A stretch of DNA of 64,000 bases, from NCBI RefSeq assembly GCF_002742335.1, contig NZ_MDGR01000007.1:4406501-4470500 (forward strand). Direction: 5' to 3'. Of this stretch, positions 1 through 8,936 are shown one piece after another. Within the stretch, counting starts at the first letter, position 1; every line of letters begins with the position of its first letter. Made by a program: the position numbers and the translations under genes. A model generated the notes under the pieces. That model was not told the DNA's origin, searched no databases, and saw only the letters and a program-made list of their open reading frames with translations. This DNA is from Reichenbachiella sp. 5M10 (GTDB lineage: Bacteria; Bacteroidota; Bacteroidia; Cytophagales; Cyclobacteriaceae).

Positions 1-608
1 CTGCTCGCGTCCACCACGATGTTGAACATTTGGATGGCTTCTACATTGCCGGTATTGTCTGCAGAGTATACTTTGATGTCGTAATCTTGGTCTGTGTCGA
101 GTGCTATTGACTCCCCAAAAGTCGAGAAGGGACTATTATCGATCGAATAGAATGTTTTTTGTACCCCAGAGTGACGGTCAGTAGCTTGGGCATTTAGACG
201 GAGGCCTTTGCCGTAGTATTGTATTCCTTCGGGACTTTTGTAGAGCGTGGCACCTTCGAAGGTTACCTTGGTCTCGGGAGCATGACTGTCACGGTAGACT
301 TCAAAGAGGACCTCTACCTTGGGAGAGACCTGTTTTAAGCTAGAGTCTGCTGCCCAGTTGGTACGGAAATAGTTGATCCCTTCTGTGTCCAAATACAGCG
401 GGTTGGTAAATTGTGGATGAATTTGACTTTCTAATTTATGGGCATTTGTGCCCTCAGGGTTATCAGCTATGAAGATATAAACGGGCTTGTTTCCGTGCCA
501 GTAGAGTTTGCCGTCTTCTCCGACATAGTAGTTGGCGTCTACTGCTTGCTTTTCCTGTGCAAAAATATACAAGGGGCAAAACAGAAGAATCGTAAAAAGC
601 TTTTTCAT
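1..608 (-). CDS. Secreted OmpL47-like beta-sandwich protein, N-terminal part only
   Basis: The reading frame starts at the ATG at 608-606 and runs off the left edge, so about 202 N-terminal residues are visible. The protein opens with a signal peptide (MKKLFTILLFCPLYIFAQ). It continues with a short segment on bound or displayed residues (NYYVGEDGKLYW), then a stretch around residues 95-200 (ATDRHSGVQKTFYSID, then ADNTGN) typical of the OmpL47-type or Ig-like repeat found in secreted Bacteroidota proteins. Such repeats are structural or adhesive. The enzymatic or binding role, if any, would lie in the missing C-terminal part. It is divergent from the TPR-CHAT gene, with 126 bases between them. 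Confidence 0.7.
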   Translation of the reverse strand, partial: MKKLFTILLFCPLYIFAQEKQAVDANYYVGEDGKLYWHGNKPVYIFIADNPEGTNAHKLESQIHPQFTNPLYLDTEGINYFRTNWAADSSLKQVSPKVEVLFEVYRDSHAPETKVTFEGATLYKSPEGIQYYGKGLRLNAQATDRHSGVQKTFYSIDNSPFSTFGESIALDTDQDYDIKVYSADNTGNVEAIQMFNIVVDAS

Positions 609-734
609 AACTAATAATAAATTATTTTTACTCCTAGAATGCAATTTCAATTAAATACATTGCGCCTGCAATATCAAAAAAAAAGAAACAAAAAGGACTT
701 ATCATAAAAGTCTTTTCCAAGAAAAATATTTGAA

Positions 735-3700
735 GTGAAATTTAGAATTGTTTTAATACAAGCCTTTTTATTTACCTGTATTTATAATTCTGCGTATTCT
801 CAAAAGGATCTGGGTGATGAACATTTTCACAAGGGGGATACCTTTTTGCTTTTCAATAAGCATGATAGCTCTATATATCATTTCGAAAAAGCTCGAGAAA
901 TCTATGTGAAAGAGGCTTATTGGAGAGGGATCATTGCTTCGGACAACAAGATTGCTGAAAACCTCTGTGGAACATTTGATTTGATCAAGGCCATGGACTT
1001 GGCGAATGAAGCTTTCGAAATGGCTGACCTTCATTTGGGAGAGTGGGATATTGAGAAGGCCAACGCCCTCAACAACATTGGAAACATACACTATCTCACG
1101 GGCCAGCATGAGCAGGCACTGGAAGATTATGAACGGGCGCTAGATATAGCCCATCACGAATTTCACGAAGAGGTGCTTTTTTCTGCCCCAACTAGCTTGG
1201 GTATTGGCAATGTCTACTTTGGGAAACACCAATATGAGGAGGCATTCAAACATTTTCAGACAGCACTAGAAACCAACATTGCTATATTGGGAGAGGATCA
1301 TCCTTATGTAGCGAATTCTTATTTGAGCTTGGGTAACCTCTACCGAAACAAGGGGTCATACAATCTTGCTACGGAATATTATGAACATGCTTTGCGGATC
1401 AATAAGAAGGTGTTTGGAGAGAACCATCCGGATGTCGCGACGACTTATGTAGGGATTGCAGACATTTACAAAAACAGTGGAAGTTACGATCTCGCGATGC
1501 AATATTACCGTCAGGCATTGGTGATATACAAGCGGTTTTTGCACGAAAAAAATCCAAAATATGGTGCGATCTACTTAGGTTTTGCGGATGTGTTCAAAAA
1601 TGAGGGAGATTATCTCCAAGCAGAGGAATATTATCAAAAGTCACTTGATTTGTTTTCTGAGACGATTGGTCTAGAACATCAAAATAGTGTGCGAAGCTAT
1701 TTGGGTTTGGGCAACACCTACATGTATCAGGAGAAATTTCCTGAAGCACTGAAGTACTACAATCAGGTATTGGATATTAATTTTAAGTTGGTGGGAGAAA
1801 ATCACGTCAATTCGTCTGCGGCGAATAACAATCTGGGGAGTATTTATTATTTCTTTGGGGATTTTGAGTTGGCATTGCGCTTTTTTACCAAAGCACTGGA
1901 TATAGATATTGCCATTCATGGGTCGGAGCACCCCAATGTTGCCAACGCTTATCATAACATCGCACGGGTCTATGGTGAAAAAGGAGATATCTCGATGGCT
2001 TTGCAAAATATACAAAGCGCCATCAATTCGAGTATCATTGATTTTGACGATCAGAATGTATTCATCAATCCAGTCTTGGTGAATTTCTTTGACAACCAAG
2101 ACTTGCTCTATTATTTGAGTTACAAAGGGGAATTGCTTGAGGAAGGTTTTCGCCGAAGCGAAAATGTCAAAGGGTTGGATATTTCGCTCAACAGTTTCAT
2201 CTTGAGTGACAGCCTAGTGGATCAGATTCGACAGTCCTATACCGATCGTAGAGATCAAGTGATGCTGGGCGATCTGTCGAGCAAAATTTACGAATCTTCG
2301 ATCAATGCGTCTTATGCTTTGACGCGATTGCTCAACGAGGACAATGTGAAGTATCTTGGAACAGGCGCATCGTACAGCCAAAAGAAGAAGGAGTACGAGG
2401 ACAGGTTCTTTTTCTTTACTGAAAAAGACAAAGGAGCAATTCTTTTTTCTTCTTTGGCAGAATCTAATGCCAAGGCCTTTGGTGGGATACCAGAGACTAT
2501 GCTCTATCAAGAGAAGGAACTCAAGGATCTCATCAATAGCTACACACAAGAATTGGCCGCCAATCCAGACAGTACGATGCTTGAGTTTTATCAGCGGGAG
2601 TTGTTTGCTGCCAACCGGGAGTATGAGGATTTGATTTATCAATTTGAAAGTGACTATCCGAAGTATTATGACTTGAAATACGACATTCAAATCACTTCTC
2701 TGGATGAAGTGCAGGAATTTTTGGATGATTCTACGATGATGCTTTCTTACTATATCGCTACTGATAGCATCTATATCTCTCAAATTGAAAAGGATGATTT
2801 TAAGATAGGTAAGATCTACAAGAAACGAGACTATGAGAAGGCCCTCAAGGCGGTACGTCAAGGGATTTTGTACAAGAGTGACCGAGTCTATGCCAAGTAT
2901 GCCAGAATACTCTACCAACAGCTTTTTCCTATAGAGATTCCGAGCCACATCAAAAACCTGATCATTGTGCAGGATGGTGTGATGTCTACGATTCCGTTTG
3001 AGGCACTACTCACGGAGGATGTCAATGCAGAAGCCATGGACTATGCAACTCTGCCATATTTGGTAAGGGATTACAACATCTCTTATACTTTCTCAGCCAA
3101 TTTGCTCTATAAGACCTTTATGAATGAGAAAACAATTCGTAGCAAAGCAGAGAAGGATGGTATGGTTCTGGCCCCTGTTGATTTTGACAATGCCCTGGAC
3201 GCACTTCGTGAAGCGAAAGAAAAATCCTACACAGAGTCTGACAAGGCCATGAACCTACGTAAAGGGATCGCAATATCCGAGAATCAAATTCCGTCCTTGC
3301 CTGGTACGGAGATTGAATCTATGACTCTCATTGATATGTTTTCAGAGAATGGGAAAACAGCTGATAGTTATTTGCATTATGAGGCAAAAGAAGAGGTGGC
3401 CAAATCGGGGAAGATGGATGAGTACAATTATGTGCACATTGCCTCCCATGGCTTTGTCAATCAGGAGGAACCTGAGTTTTCGGGAATTTTCATGACGAGA
3501 GACTCACTGACCAAGATAGAAGATGGAATTTTGTTTTCTGGGGAGGTGTATAATATCAACCTCAATGCAGAACTCGTGACACTATCTGCTTGTGAGACAG
3601 GTTTGGGTAAAATCAAGAGTGGAGAAGGGATTATCGGTTTGTCGCGTGCGTTGATTTATGCAGGGGCCAAGAATCTAACGGTCTCATTGTGGAAAGTCTC

Positions 3701-3890
3701 GGATGAATCGACCAAAGAATTGATGATTGATTTTTATAGTAATTTCCTAGATCAAGAGATCCCTGAGGATATTCACACCAGTCTCAGCTATGCCTATGCA
3801 CTCAAAAAGGCAAAAATAGACTTGATCAATAAAGGCGGGCAATTTGCTCATCCATATTATTGGTCTCCTTTCGTACTCATTGGGAAATAA
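735..3890 (+). CDS. Secreted TPR-CHAT domain protein (caspase-like protease family)
   Basis: A 1051-residue protein that starts at GTG (735), followed by a signal peptide ending near SAYSQ, so export is expected. Residues about 40-430 hold eight or more kinesin-light-chain-like TPR units with recurring GExHPxVAxxYxxLG and A-x-x-YYxxAL patterns. A helical linker follows, and the last 300 residues form a CHAT domain. The clan CD His/Cys dyad is visible: HIASHG with the likely His at 905, and SACETG with Cys 953, then a conserved GxxGLSRALxYAGA segment and a WSPF end. TPR-CHAT proteins are predicted peptidases that recognise partners through the TPR part. Substrate is unknown. No gasdermin or CRISPR partner lies beside it. 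Confidence 0.88.
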   Translation: MKFRIVLIQAFLFTCIYNSAYSQKDLGDEHFHKGDTFLLFNKHDSSIYHFEKAREIYVKEAYWRGIIASDNKIAENLCGTFDLIKAMDLANEAFEMADLHLGEWDIEKANALNNIGNIHYLTGQHEQALEDYERALDIAHHEFHEEVLFSAPTSLGIGNVYFGKHQYEEAFKHFQTALETNIAILGEDHPYVANSYLSLGNLYRNKGSYNLATEYYEHALRINKKVFGENHPDVATTYVGIADIYKNSGSYDLAMQYYRQALVIYKRFLHEKNPKYGAIYLGFADVFKNEGDYLQAEEYYQKSLDLFSETIGLEHQNSVRSYLGLGNTYMYQEKFPEALKYYNQVLDINFKLVGENHVNSSAANNNLGSIYYFFGDFELALRFFTKALDIDIAIHGSEHPNVANAYHNIARVYGEKGDISMALQNIQSAINSSIIDFDDQNVFINPVLVNFFDNQDLLYYLSYKGELLEEGFRRSENVKGLDISLNSFILSDSLVDQIRQSYTDRRDQVMLGDLSSKIYESSINASYALTRLLNEDNVKYLGTGASYSQKKKEYEDRFFFFTEKDKGAILFSSLAESNAKAFGGIPETMLYQEKELKDLINSYTQELAANPDSTMLEFYQRELFAANREYEDLIYQFESDYPKYYDLKYDIQITSLDEVQEFLDDSTMMLSYYIATDSIYISQIEKDDFKIGKIYKKRDYEKALKAVRQGILYKSDRVYAKYARILYQQLFPIEIPSHIKNLIIVQDGVMSTIPFEALLTEDVNAEAMDYATLPYLVRDYNISYTFSANLLYKTFMNEKTIRSKAEKDGMVLAPVDFDNALDALREAKEKSYTESDKAMNLRKGIAISENQIPSLPGTEIESMTLIDMFSENGKTADSYLHYEAKEEVAKSGKMDEYNYVHIASHGFVNQEEPEFSGIFMTRDSLTKIEDGILFSGEVYNINLNAELVTLSACETGLGKIKSGEGIIGLSRALIYAGAKNLTVSLWKVSDESTKELMIDFYSNFLDQEIPEDIHTSLSYAYALKKAKIDLINKGGQFAHPYYWSPFVLIGK

Positions 3891-4034
3891 AATAGTCCCT
3901 GTATCGTAAAGATTGGAGTTGTTTCGTGTGGTCAGAGTTGCCCCCATCGAGATGATGAGTGACAAATAGAGAGAAACCCATGCAGGTTGCAAAAGAACTC
4001 AAGAAAGAGATACTTTGTTTAGGTCAGGGTGGCA

Positions 4035-4541
4035 TTATGCCATTTTACGTGCTTGACTCTTGCTGTAGTGAGTGGTAGGGCCTTGTTCTTTGAAACCATT
4101 CTTGTATCGTTTCTTTCTTGTTTTCCAGACCTTAAAGTTATTCTTGTTGCCCACCTCAAACTGGAAAGACATATGCTCAGAAGGAGAAACCCATTCGAGA
4201 TTGGTCGAATCGTTGTTTTTTGGGTTGTTGTCCAAGTGGACGATCATCGTGTATTCTTCTGGAATGATATTGATACAAAACGCTTTGGCGACCTCTTTGT
4301 GCGGATAGACCGTTTTGCGCTTGCCCTCATCATTGAGCAGGTCGAGGAAAAAGCATTTGCAACTTTTGTTCCAACGCTGTCTCATAATTCTTTCTTTGAG
4401 GAGGATGTCTTTTTTGGATCCGCTATGCCAAGTCTTACGAGCCTTGCGACGGATAGTACCTTGGTTGGATACCTCGTAGTTCGAAAAACCCTCTATGGTT
4501 TTCCAAACTTCACTTATTCTTTCTATTCTTTGATACCCCAT
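4035..4541 (-). CDS. Orphan NUMOD4/HNH homing-endonuclease-like protein
   Basis: A 168-residue basic protein. The N-terminus carries a NUMOD4-type motif (WKTIEGFSNYEVSNQG, residues 13-28, followed by IRRK). The middle has an HNH_3-type core (VHLDNNPKNN, then NLEWVS and a final SEH) near residues 98-125. This order is typical of phage or intron-encoded HNH endonucleases, which cut DNA through a single metal-bound beta-beta-alpha fold. No intron, intein or phage gene is seen around it, so it is a free-standing copy between two housekeeping-type genes. The C-terminal 40 residues are Lys/Arg-rich and may bind DNA. Activity is uncertain; the family call is fairly safe. Confidence 0.75.
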   Translation of the reverse strand: MGYQRIERISEVWKTIEGFSNYEVSNQGTIRRKARKTWHSGSKKDILLKERIMRQRWNKSCKCFFLDLLNDEGKRKTVYPHKEVAKAFCINIIPEEYTMIVHLDNNPKNNDSTNLEWVSPSEHMSFQFEVGNKNNFKVWKTRKKRYKNGFKEQGPTTHYSKSQARKMA

Positions 4542-4694
4542 AATGATTAAGATCTGCGCTTTTCAGATAAGGAAGTAAATGTAAACTTTGTTGGATCAGG
4601 ATTTAGAATTCTTCGACGAATGACGGAAATAAATCTATTACTTTGATAAAACCGGGGATTAATGGATTTTTGCTGCATACAAACAATTTGAATT

Positions 4695-4997
4695 ATGGTA
4701 CTCTATAACGTTACGATGAATGTGGATAAAAGGATTGAGTCAGATTGGCTTCAGTGGATGAAAACCATTCATATTGAGAAAATGATAGCTACAGGACATT
4801 TTGTAGAGTGCAAGGTTTTTGAATTGCTCAGTGATGAGCCTCAAGGGACGACCTATTCGGTGCAGTTTTTTGCAAAGAATGAAGAGGATATCTTGGCGTT
4901 TCAAGAGTCTCTAGGCGAACAGTTTCATCACGAGATCATTTCAAAGTATGGAGACAGTGTGATGCTATTTCGTACGATGCTCAAGCAAGTGCACTAA
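4695..4997 (+). CDS. DUF4286 family protein
   Basis: A 100-residue soluble protein with no signal peptide or membrane segment. It begins VLYNVTMNVD and contains the pattern W-x-x-WMKxxHI followed by E/D-rich beta strands, which matches the DUF4286 family common in Bacteroidota. No biochemical function is established for the family; the size and predicted ferredoxin-like alternation of strands and helices suggest a small binding protein (inference). Its stop codon overlaps the end of the convergent acetyltransferase gene by four bases, so both genes share the same terminal sequence. It is divergent from the HNH gene, with 153 bases between their starts. Confidence 0.75.
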   Translation: MVLYNVTMNVDKRIESDWLQWMKTIHIEKMIATGHFVECKVFELLSDEPQGTTYSVQFFAKNEEDILAFQESLGEQFHHEIISKYGDSVMLFRTMLKQVH

Positions 4998-5452
4998 GCA
5001 AAGTCCAAGTGGCAGTTGACCCACTCTTCGTCAAAGCTCGCTTTGTAGGTTTTGTAAAAGTTGAGAGCGGGCTCGTTCCAGTCCAGGGCTTGCCACATCA
5101 TGCCTGTGCATTTTTGGCTTTTGCCAAAAGCAATGGTGTGATCCATCAGGAGTTTTCCTACGCCGTTTCCTCGTTCAGACTCTGTCACGATGAGGTCTTC
5201 TAGATACAAACGTTTGCCTTTCCAGGTGGAGTAGCGGTAGTAGTAGAGGGAGAGGCCTATGATTTTGTCTTGGGATTCAGCCACGAAAAAGCCAAAGATG
5301 GGTTGAGGTCCGAAACCGTCCTCTGCCATTTTTTCTAGAGTGTTGTTGACTTCATGGAGAGCTTTTTCGTAGATAGCGAGTTCTCGGATCAGCTCGAGCA
5401 CAGCAGGCAAGTCTGCTTTGACACCTTGTCGGATTGAGTAGGTCTTTTGCAT
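4994..5452 (-). CDS. GNAT N-acetyltransferase, SSAT2/thialysine-like
   Basis: A 152-residue Gcn5-related N-acetyltransferase. The acetyl-CoA binding motif A reads RGNGVGKLL near residues 88-97, preceded by the beta-4 strand LYLEDLIV. The string YRYSTWKGKRLYLEDL and the end WNEPALNFYK closely resemble the diamine/thialysine acetyltransferase branch (SSAT1/SSAT2), so a small amine or lysine-like substrate is likely, though substrate cannot be fixed from sequence. Its ATG overlaps the stop codon of serS by one base, so it is translationally coupled to serS and transcribed from the same promoter. Confidence 0.85.
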   Translation of the reverse strand: MQKTYSIRQGVKADLPAVLELIRELAIYEKALHEVNNTLEKMAEDGFGPQPIFGFFVAESQDKIIGLSLYYYRYSTWKGKRLYLEDLIVTESERGNGVGKLLMDHTIAFGKSQKCTGMMWQALDWNEPALNFYKTYKASFDEEWVNCHLDFA

Positions 5453-6726
5453 TAGTCGATGATTTTGAACCCGGTGTATTGGGTCAGTATCTCTGGTAGT
5501 TCGATGCCCTTGTCTGTTTGTCCGTTTTCGAGTAGGGCAGCGATGATTCTTGGGAGTGCAAGTGCACTACCATTGAGTGTGTGCAGGAGTTGTTTTTTGT
5601 TGTGCTCGTCTTTATAGCGTAGTTTGAGACGGTTAGCTTGGTAGTTTTTAAAATTGCTTACCGAACTGACTTCCAACCACCTTTTTTGTGCTGCAGAGTA
5701 CACTTCAAAATCATATGTGAGGCATGAGGTGAAACCCAAGTCGCCTGCGCATAATTTTAAGATTCTGTAAGGCAATTCTAGTTTTTGTAGTAGCGTTTCT
5801 ACGTGCTTGACCATTTGCTCCAATGTCTCGAAGGACTTGTCTGGGTGCTGTACTTGCACGATCTCGACTTTGTCGAATTGATGCAAGCGGTTGAGTCCTC
5901 TCACATGAGAGCCCCATGAGCCAGCTTCTCTTCTAAAACATGGAGTAAAGCCTACATTTTTGATTGGTAGATCTTTTTCATCTAAGATCACATCTCTATA
6001 TAGGTTGGTCAAGGGCACCTCAGCTGTAGGTATGAGGTACATGTCTGTATCGGATAGGTGGTACATTTGACCTTCTTTGTCTGGTAGTTGCCCTGTGCCA
6101 TAGCCGGAAGCTTCATTGACTACTATTGGGGGTTGAATCTCATGGTATCCAGCTTGTTGGGCTTCATCCAAGAAAAAGTTGACCAAAGAGCGTTGTAGTC
6201 GCGCTCCTTTGCCTTTGTATACAGGAAATCCCGCACCTGTGATTTTGACACCCAGATCGAAATCGATGATGTCGTATTTTTTGATCAACTCCCAATGTGG
6301 CAAAGCTTGACCGTCTAGTTCTGGGATAGTGTCTACCGTGTAGATGATTTCATTATCTTCTTCTGATTTGCCTGTAGGCACTTGATCCTCAGGGATATTA
6401 GGGATCTGGTAGAGTTTGTTTTCAAGCGCTGTCTTCGTTTCTTCCAGTGTTTGCCCGAGATCTTTGGATTTAATTTTGAGATGGGCCGTTTGCTCTTTGG
6501 CAGAATTGGCTTCTTCTTTTTTACCCTCTTTCATGAGGAGGCCTATGGACTTGGAAACTTGATTGGATTCAGCCAAGACTTCGTCCATTTCTGTTTGTGT
6601 ATTTTTTCTTTTGAGATCCAGTGCGATGACTTCTTCCAGCAGTTCGTTCGCGTTTTCTATTCCTCTTTTTACTAAGCCGGCAACAAATTGCTCTTTGTTG
6701 TCAATAATGTCTGAAACCAATAACAT
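5452..6726 (-). CDS. serS: Serine--tRNA ligase
   Basis: A 424-residue class II aminoacyl-tRNA synthetase, the usual length for bacterial SerRS. The N-terminal third (about residues 28-110) is the long antiparallel coiled coil that reaches the tRNA-Ser variable arm. Class II motif 2 is visible as FRREAGSWG near residue 263, and motif 3 as NGSALALPRIIAALLENGQ near residues 384-402. It charges tRNA-Ser (and tRNA-Sec where present) in the cytoplasm. The gene is divergent from rho across a 276-base interval and overlaps the downstream acetyltransferase start by one base. Confidence 0.98.
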   Translation of the reverse strand: MLLVSDIIDNKEQFVAGLVKRGIENANELLEEVIALDLKRKNTQTEMDEVLAESNQVSKSIGLLMKEGKKEEANSAKEQTAHLKIKSKDLGQTLEETKTALENKLYQIPNIPEDQVPTGKSEEDNEIIYTVDTIPELDGQALPHWELIKKYDIIDFDLGVKITGAGFPVYKGKGARLQRSLVNFFLDEAQQAGYHEIQPPIVVNEASGYGTGQLPDKEGQMYHLSDTDMYLIPTAEVPLTNLYRDVILDEKDLPIKNVGFTPCFRREAGSWGSHVRGLNRLHQFDKVEIVQVQHPDKSFETLEQMVKHVETLLQKLELPYRILKLCAGDLGFTSCLTYDFEVYSAAQKRWLEVSSVSNFKNYQANRLKLRYKDEHNKKQLLHTLNGSALALPRIIAALLENGQTDKGIELPEILTQYTGFKIID

Positions 6727-6822
6727 ATCTGATGTATTCTATATTGAGGAGCAAATTTATAACATCAGACCGTTATTGGACTATTATAATTACGCTTTAT
6801 AGGAGGATGAAATAATATAATA

Positions 6823-6830
6823 TATATTTG
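6823..6830 (+). promoter_or_regulatory. Candidate -7 box of the rho promoter
   Basis: TATATTTG is an exact match to the Bacteroidota -7 consensus TAnnTTTG. A clear -33 TTG at the ideal distance is not present. Transcription from here would start near 6837 and give rho an untranslated leader of about 165 bases, long enough for leader-based autoregulation of the kind known for rho in other bacteria (inference). Confidence 0.45.
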
Positions 6831-7002
6831 CGTATGATACGTGGTTGGTATATACTTGTGCCACCATCAAATGTGCTATTTCTTTTCTGCTTCTCGAGCA
6901 GTGCTGTAGGTTTAGCATTCACACATTACCGATTATATTCAAAATACACACATCAGAATATTAGGCTTACTAAGTTAAGCACAGATCTTTATAAGAATTA
7001 TT

Positions 7003-8697
7003 ATGTACAACATCGAAGAATTGAACGATAGGTTGTTGTCGGAGCTAAAGGATATAGCTGACAACCTAGGGATCAAAAATTTTAAAAGAGCGGCTAAGAA
7101 GGATCTTATTTATAAGATATTAGACGAGCAGGCTGTCAACCCAGAGCCTGCAAAACAAATCAAGGCTAAGGAAGAGAAATCTAAAAGCACTGAGGCCCCT
7201 CAGAGCGAGCCAGTAGCAGAAAAGGAAGTGAAAAAGGAAAAGCCTCGTCGAGACAACAAGCCGAGAGCGGAGAAAAAAATCAACGAAGACAAGGAACCTA
7301 AAAAAGTTGAAGTTGATAAAGGAACTGCAGATGTATTGAAGTCATTCAATCTTGACGTGGATTCTTCTGCAAGCAAGGGGGCTCAGCCCAAAGCAGAAGC
7401 GAGTGAGTCAAAACCAAAGGCAGAACCGAAAGAGTCGAAGGATTCTTCTCCTGAAAACAAAAGAGAAAGAAACGACAGGCCTGAGAGAAGGGAAAAGCAA
7501 GAGAATAGAGGGAATCAAGATCGTGAAAAACGTCCTGAAAAAACATCTAAAAAGAACGAATACAACAACAGTGTCAAGGATTTTGATGGTGTGATCGAGA
7601 ATGGCGGTGTATTGGAAATCATGCAAGACGGTTATGGTTTCTTGAGATCGGGAGATTATAACTATCTCGCTAGTCCTGATGACATCTATGTGTCACCTTC
7701 ACAAATCAAGCTGTTTGGCTTGAAAACAGGGGATTCGGTTATTGGCCAGATTCGTCCCCCGAAGGATGGTGAGAAGTATTTTGCATTACTAAAAGTGACC
7801 ACTGTCAATGGCAAGACTACCGAAGAAATTAGAGATCGAGTGCCGTTTGAGTATTTGACACCATTGTTTCCAGAGGAGAAATTAAACTTGAGTTACAAGC
7901 CGACAGATTACTCTACTCGTGTGATGGATTTGTTTTCTCCTATTGGTAAGGGCCAAAGAGGTATGATCGTGGCTCAGCCCAAAACAGGTAAAACCGTTTT
8001 GCTCAAAAACGTAGCGAACGCTATTGCCCAAAATCATCCAGAGGTTTATTTGATGATTTTGTTGATCGATGAGCGACCTGAGGAAGTGACCGATATGGCT
8101 CGAAGCGTCAAGGCGGAAGTGATTGCGTCTACTTTTGATGAGCAAGCAGAGAAGCATGTCAAAGTAGCTAACATTGTCTTGGAAAAAGCAAAAAGAATGG
8201 TTGAATGTGGTCATGATGTTGTGATTCTGTTGGATTCGATTACGCGCTTAGCAAGAGCACACAACACTGTAGTGCCGTCTAGTGGCAAGATTTTGTCAGG
8301 GGGTGTGGATGCCAATGCACTGCATAAGCCGAAGAGATTCTTTGGAGCAGCTAGAAATGTAGAGAATGGCGGGTCTTTGACTATTTTGGCAACAGCCTTG
8401 ATCGAGACAGGTTCGAAAATGGACGAAGTAATCTTTGAAGAATTCAAAGGAACCGGTAACATGGAGCTGCAGTTGGATCGTAAATTATCTAATAAGCGTG
8501 TCTACCCTGCGATTGATATTCCTGCTTCGGGTACTCGTAGAGAGGACTTGTTGATGGACAAAGATGAGCTATCTAAAGTATGGATTTTGAGAAAGTTCAT
8601 GGACGACATGAACTCTGGCGAAGCGATGGAGTTCTTGCTTGGCAAAATGAAAGGAACAAGAAACAACGAAGAGTTCCTCATTTCGATGAATGGATAA
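7003..8697 (+). CDS. rho: Transcription termination factor Rho with long charged insertion
   Basis: A 564-residue Rho, longer than the 419 residues of E. coli Rho. Residues 1-45 form the Rho N-terminal helical domain ([20 protein letters not shown]). Residues about 47-190 are a low-complexity Lys/Glu/Arg/Ser-rich insertion. The cold-shock-like RNA-binding domain follows ([13 protein letters not shown]). The RecA-type motor has Walker A AQPKTGKT at 324-331 and Walker B VILLD ending at Asp 411. Rho is a hexameric RNA-dependent ATPase that ends transcription of untranslated RNA. Such insertions are common in Bacteroidota Rho and are thought to bind extra RNA. A structured terminator follows the gene. 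Confidence 0.97.
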   Translation: MYNIEELNDRLLSELKDIADNLGIKNFKRAAKKDLIYKILDEQAVNPEPAKQIKAKEEKSKSTEAPQSEPVAEKEVKKEKPRRDNKPRAEKKINEDKEPKKVEVDKGTADVLKSFNLDVDSSASKGAQPKAEASESKPKAEPKESKDSSPENKRERNDRPERREKQENRGNQDREKRPEKTSKKNEYNNSVKDFDGVIENGGVLEIMQDGYGFLRSGDYNYLASPDDIYVSPSQIKLFGLKTGDSVIGQIRPPKDGEKYFALLKVTTVNGKTTEEIRDRVPFEYLTPLFPEEKLNLSYKPTDYSTRVMDLFSPIGKGQRGMIVAQPKTGKTVLLKNVANAIAQNHPEVYLMILLIDERPEEVTDMARSVKAEVIASTFDEQAEKHVKVANIVLEKAKRMVECGHDVVILLDSITRLARAHNTVVPSSGKILSGGVDANALHKPKRFFGAARNVENGGSLTILATALIETGSKMDEVIFEEFKGTGNMELQLDRKLSNKRVYPAIDIPASGTRREDLLMDKDELSKVWILRKFMDDMNSGEAMEFLLGKMKGTRNNEEFLISMNG

Positions 8698-8747
8698 TTA
8701 AGCTCAGTAGTCATCGGCAGAGGCCATGATGAGATCATATATATTAG

Positions 8748-8810
8748 CTTTAATTCTGCTCTGAGGTCATTCCGAAAGGGGAAATCTCGTGCAGAGTTAA
8801 AGTTTTTTTT
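8748..8810 (+). terminator. Large structured terminator after rho
   Basis: A 12-base-pair outer stem (8748-8759 with 8791-8802, one T-G wobble) is followed by eight T residues (8803-8810). The 31-base loop is itself able to fold, with ATTCC and GGGGA flanking a GAAA tetraloop. This fits an intrinsic terminator with an internal hairpin. Confidence 0.65.
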
Positions 8811-8855
8811 ATGTAATTTTAGCAATGCCTCGGTATGCGGATTACGTATTTTATA

Positions 8856-8863
8856 TATATTTG
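8856..8863 (+). promoter_or_regulatory. Candidate -7 box for the zinc-ribbon membrane protein gene
   Basis: TATATTTG matches TAnnTTTG exactly and lies 73 bases before the ATG at 8937, just after the rho terminator. No good -33 TTG is visible at 19-base spacing, so confidence is moderate. Confidence 0.4.
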
Positions 8864-8936
8864 GCTAATTTCTGTATTAGAAATAAAAGAAGTAAAAAAC
8901 CTTAACTACAAATACCACTAATTAAAGCTTAACGCT

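Noticed and set aside
2214-2948. A 244-residue frame antisense to the TPR-CHAT gene
   Set aside because: No recognisable domain, and the sense gene has continuous TPR and CHAT features across the same bases.
735-4541. Defence island made of TPR-CHAT and HNH genes
   Set aside because: CHAT protein is predicted to be secreted, the HNH protein is separated and on the other strand, and no sensor, gasdermin or nuclease partner is nearby, so a joint defence system is not supported.
4029-4550. A 173-residue plus-strand frame opposite the HNH gene
   Set aside because: The minus-strand protein has clear NUMOD4 and HNH motifs; the plus-strand product is hydrophobic noise.
6828-7031. A 67-residue plus-strand frame in the rho leader that overlaps the rho start
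   Set aside because: It starts inside or before the predicted transcription start, has no family features, and rho is the clear gene in the overlap. A leader peptide is not excluded but not supported.
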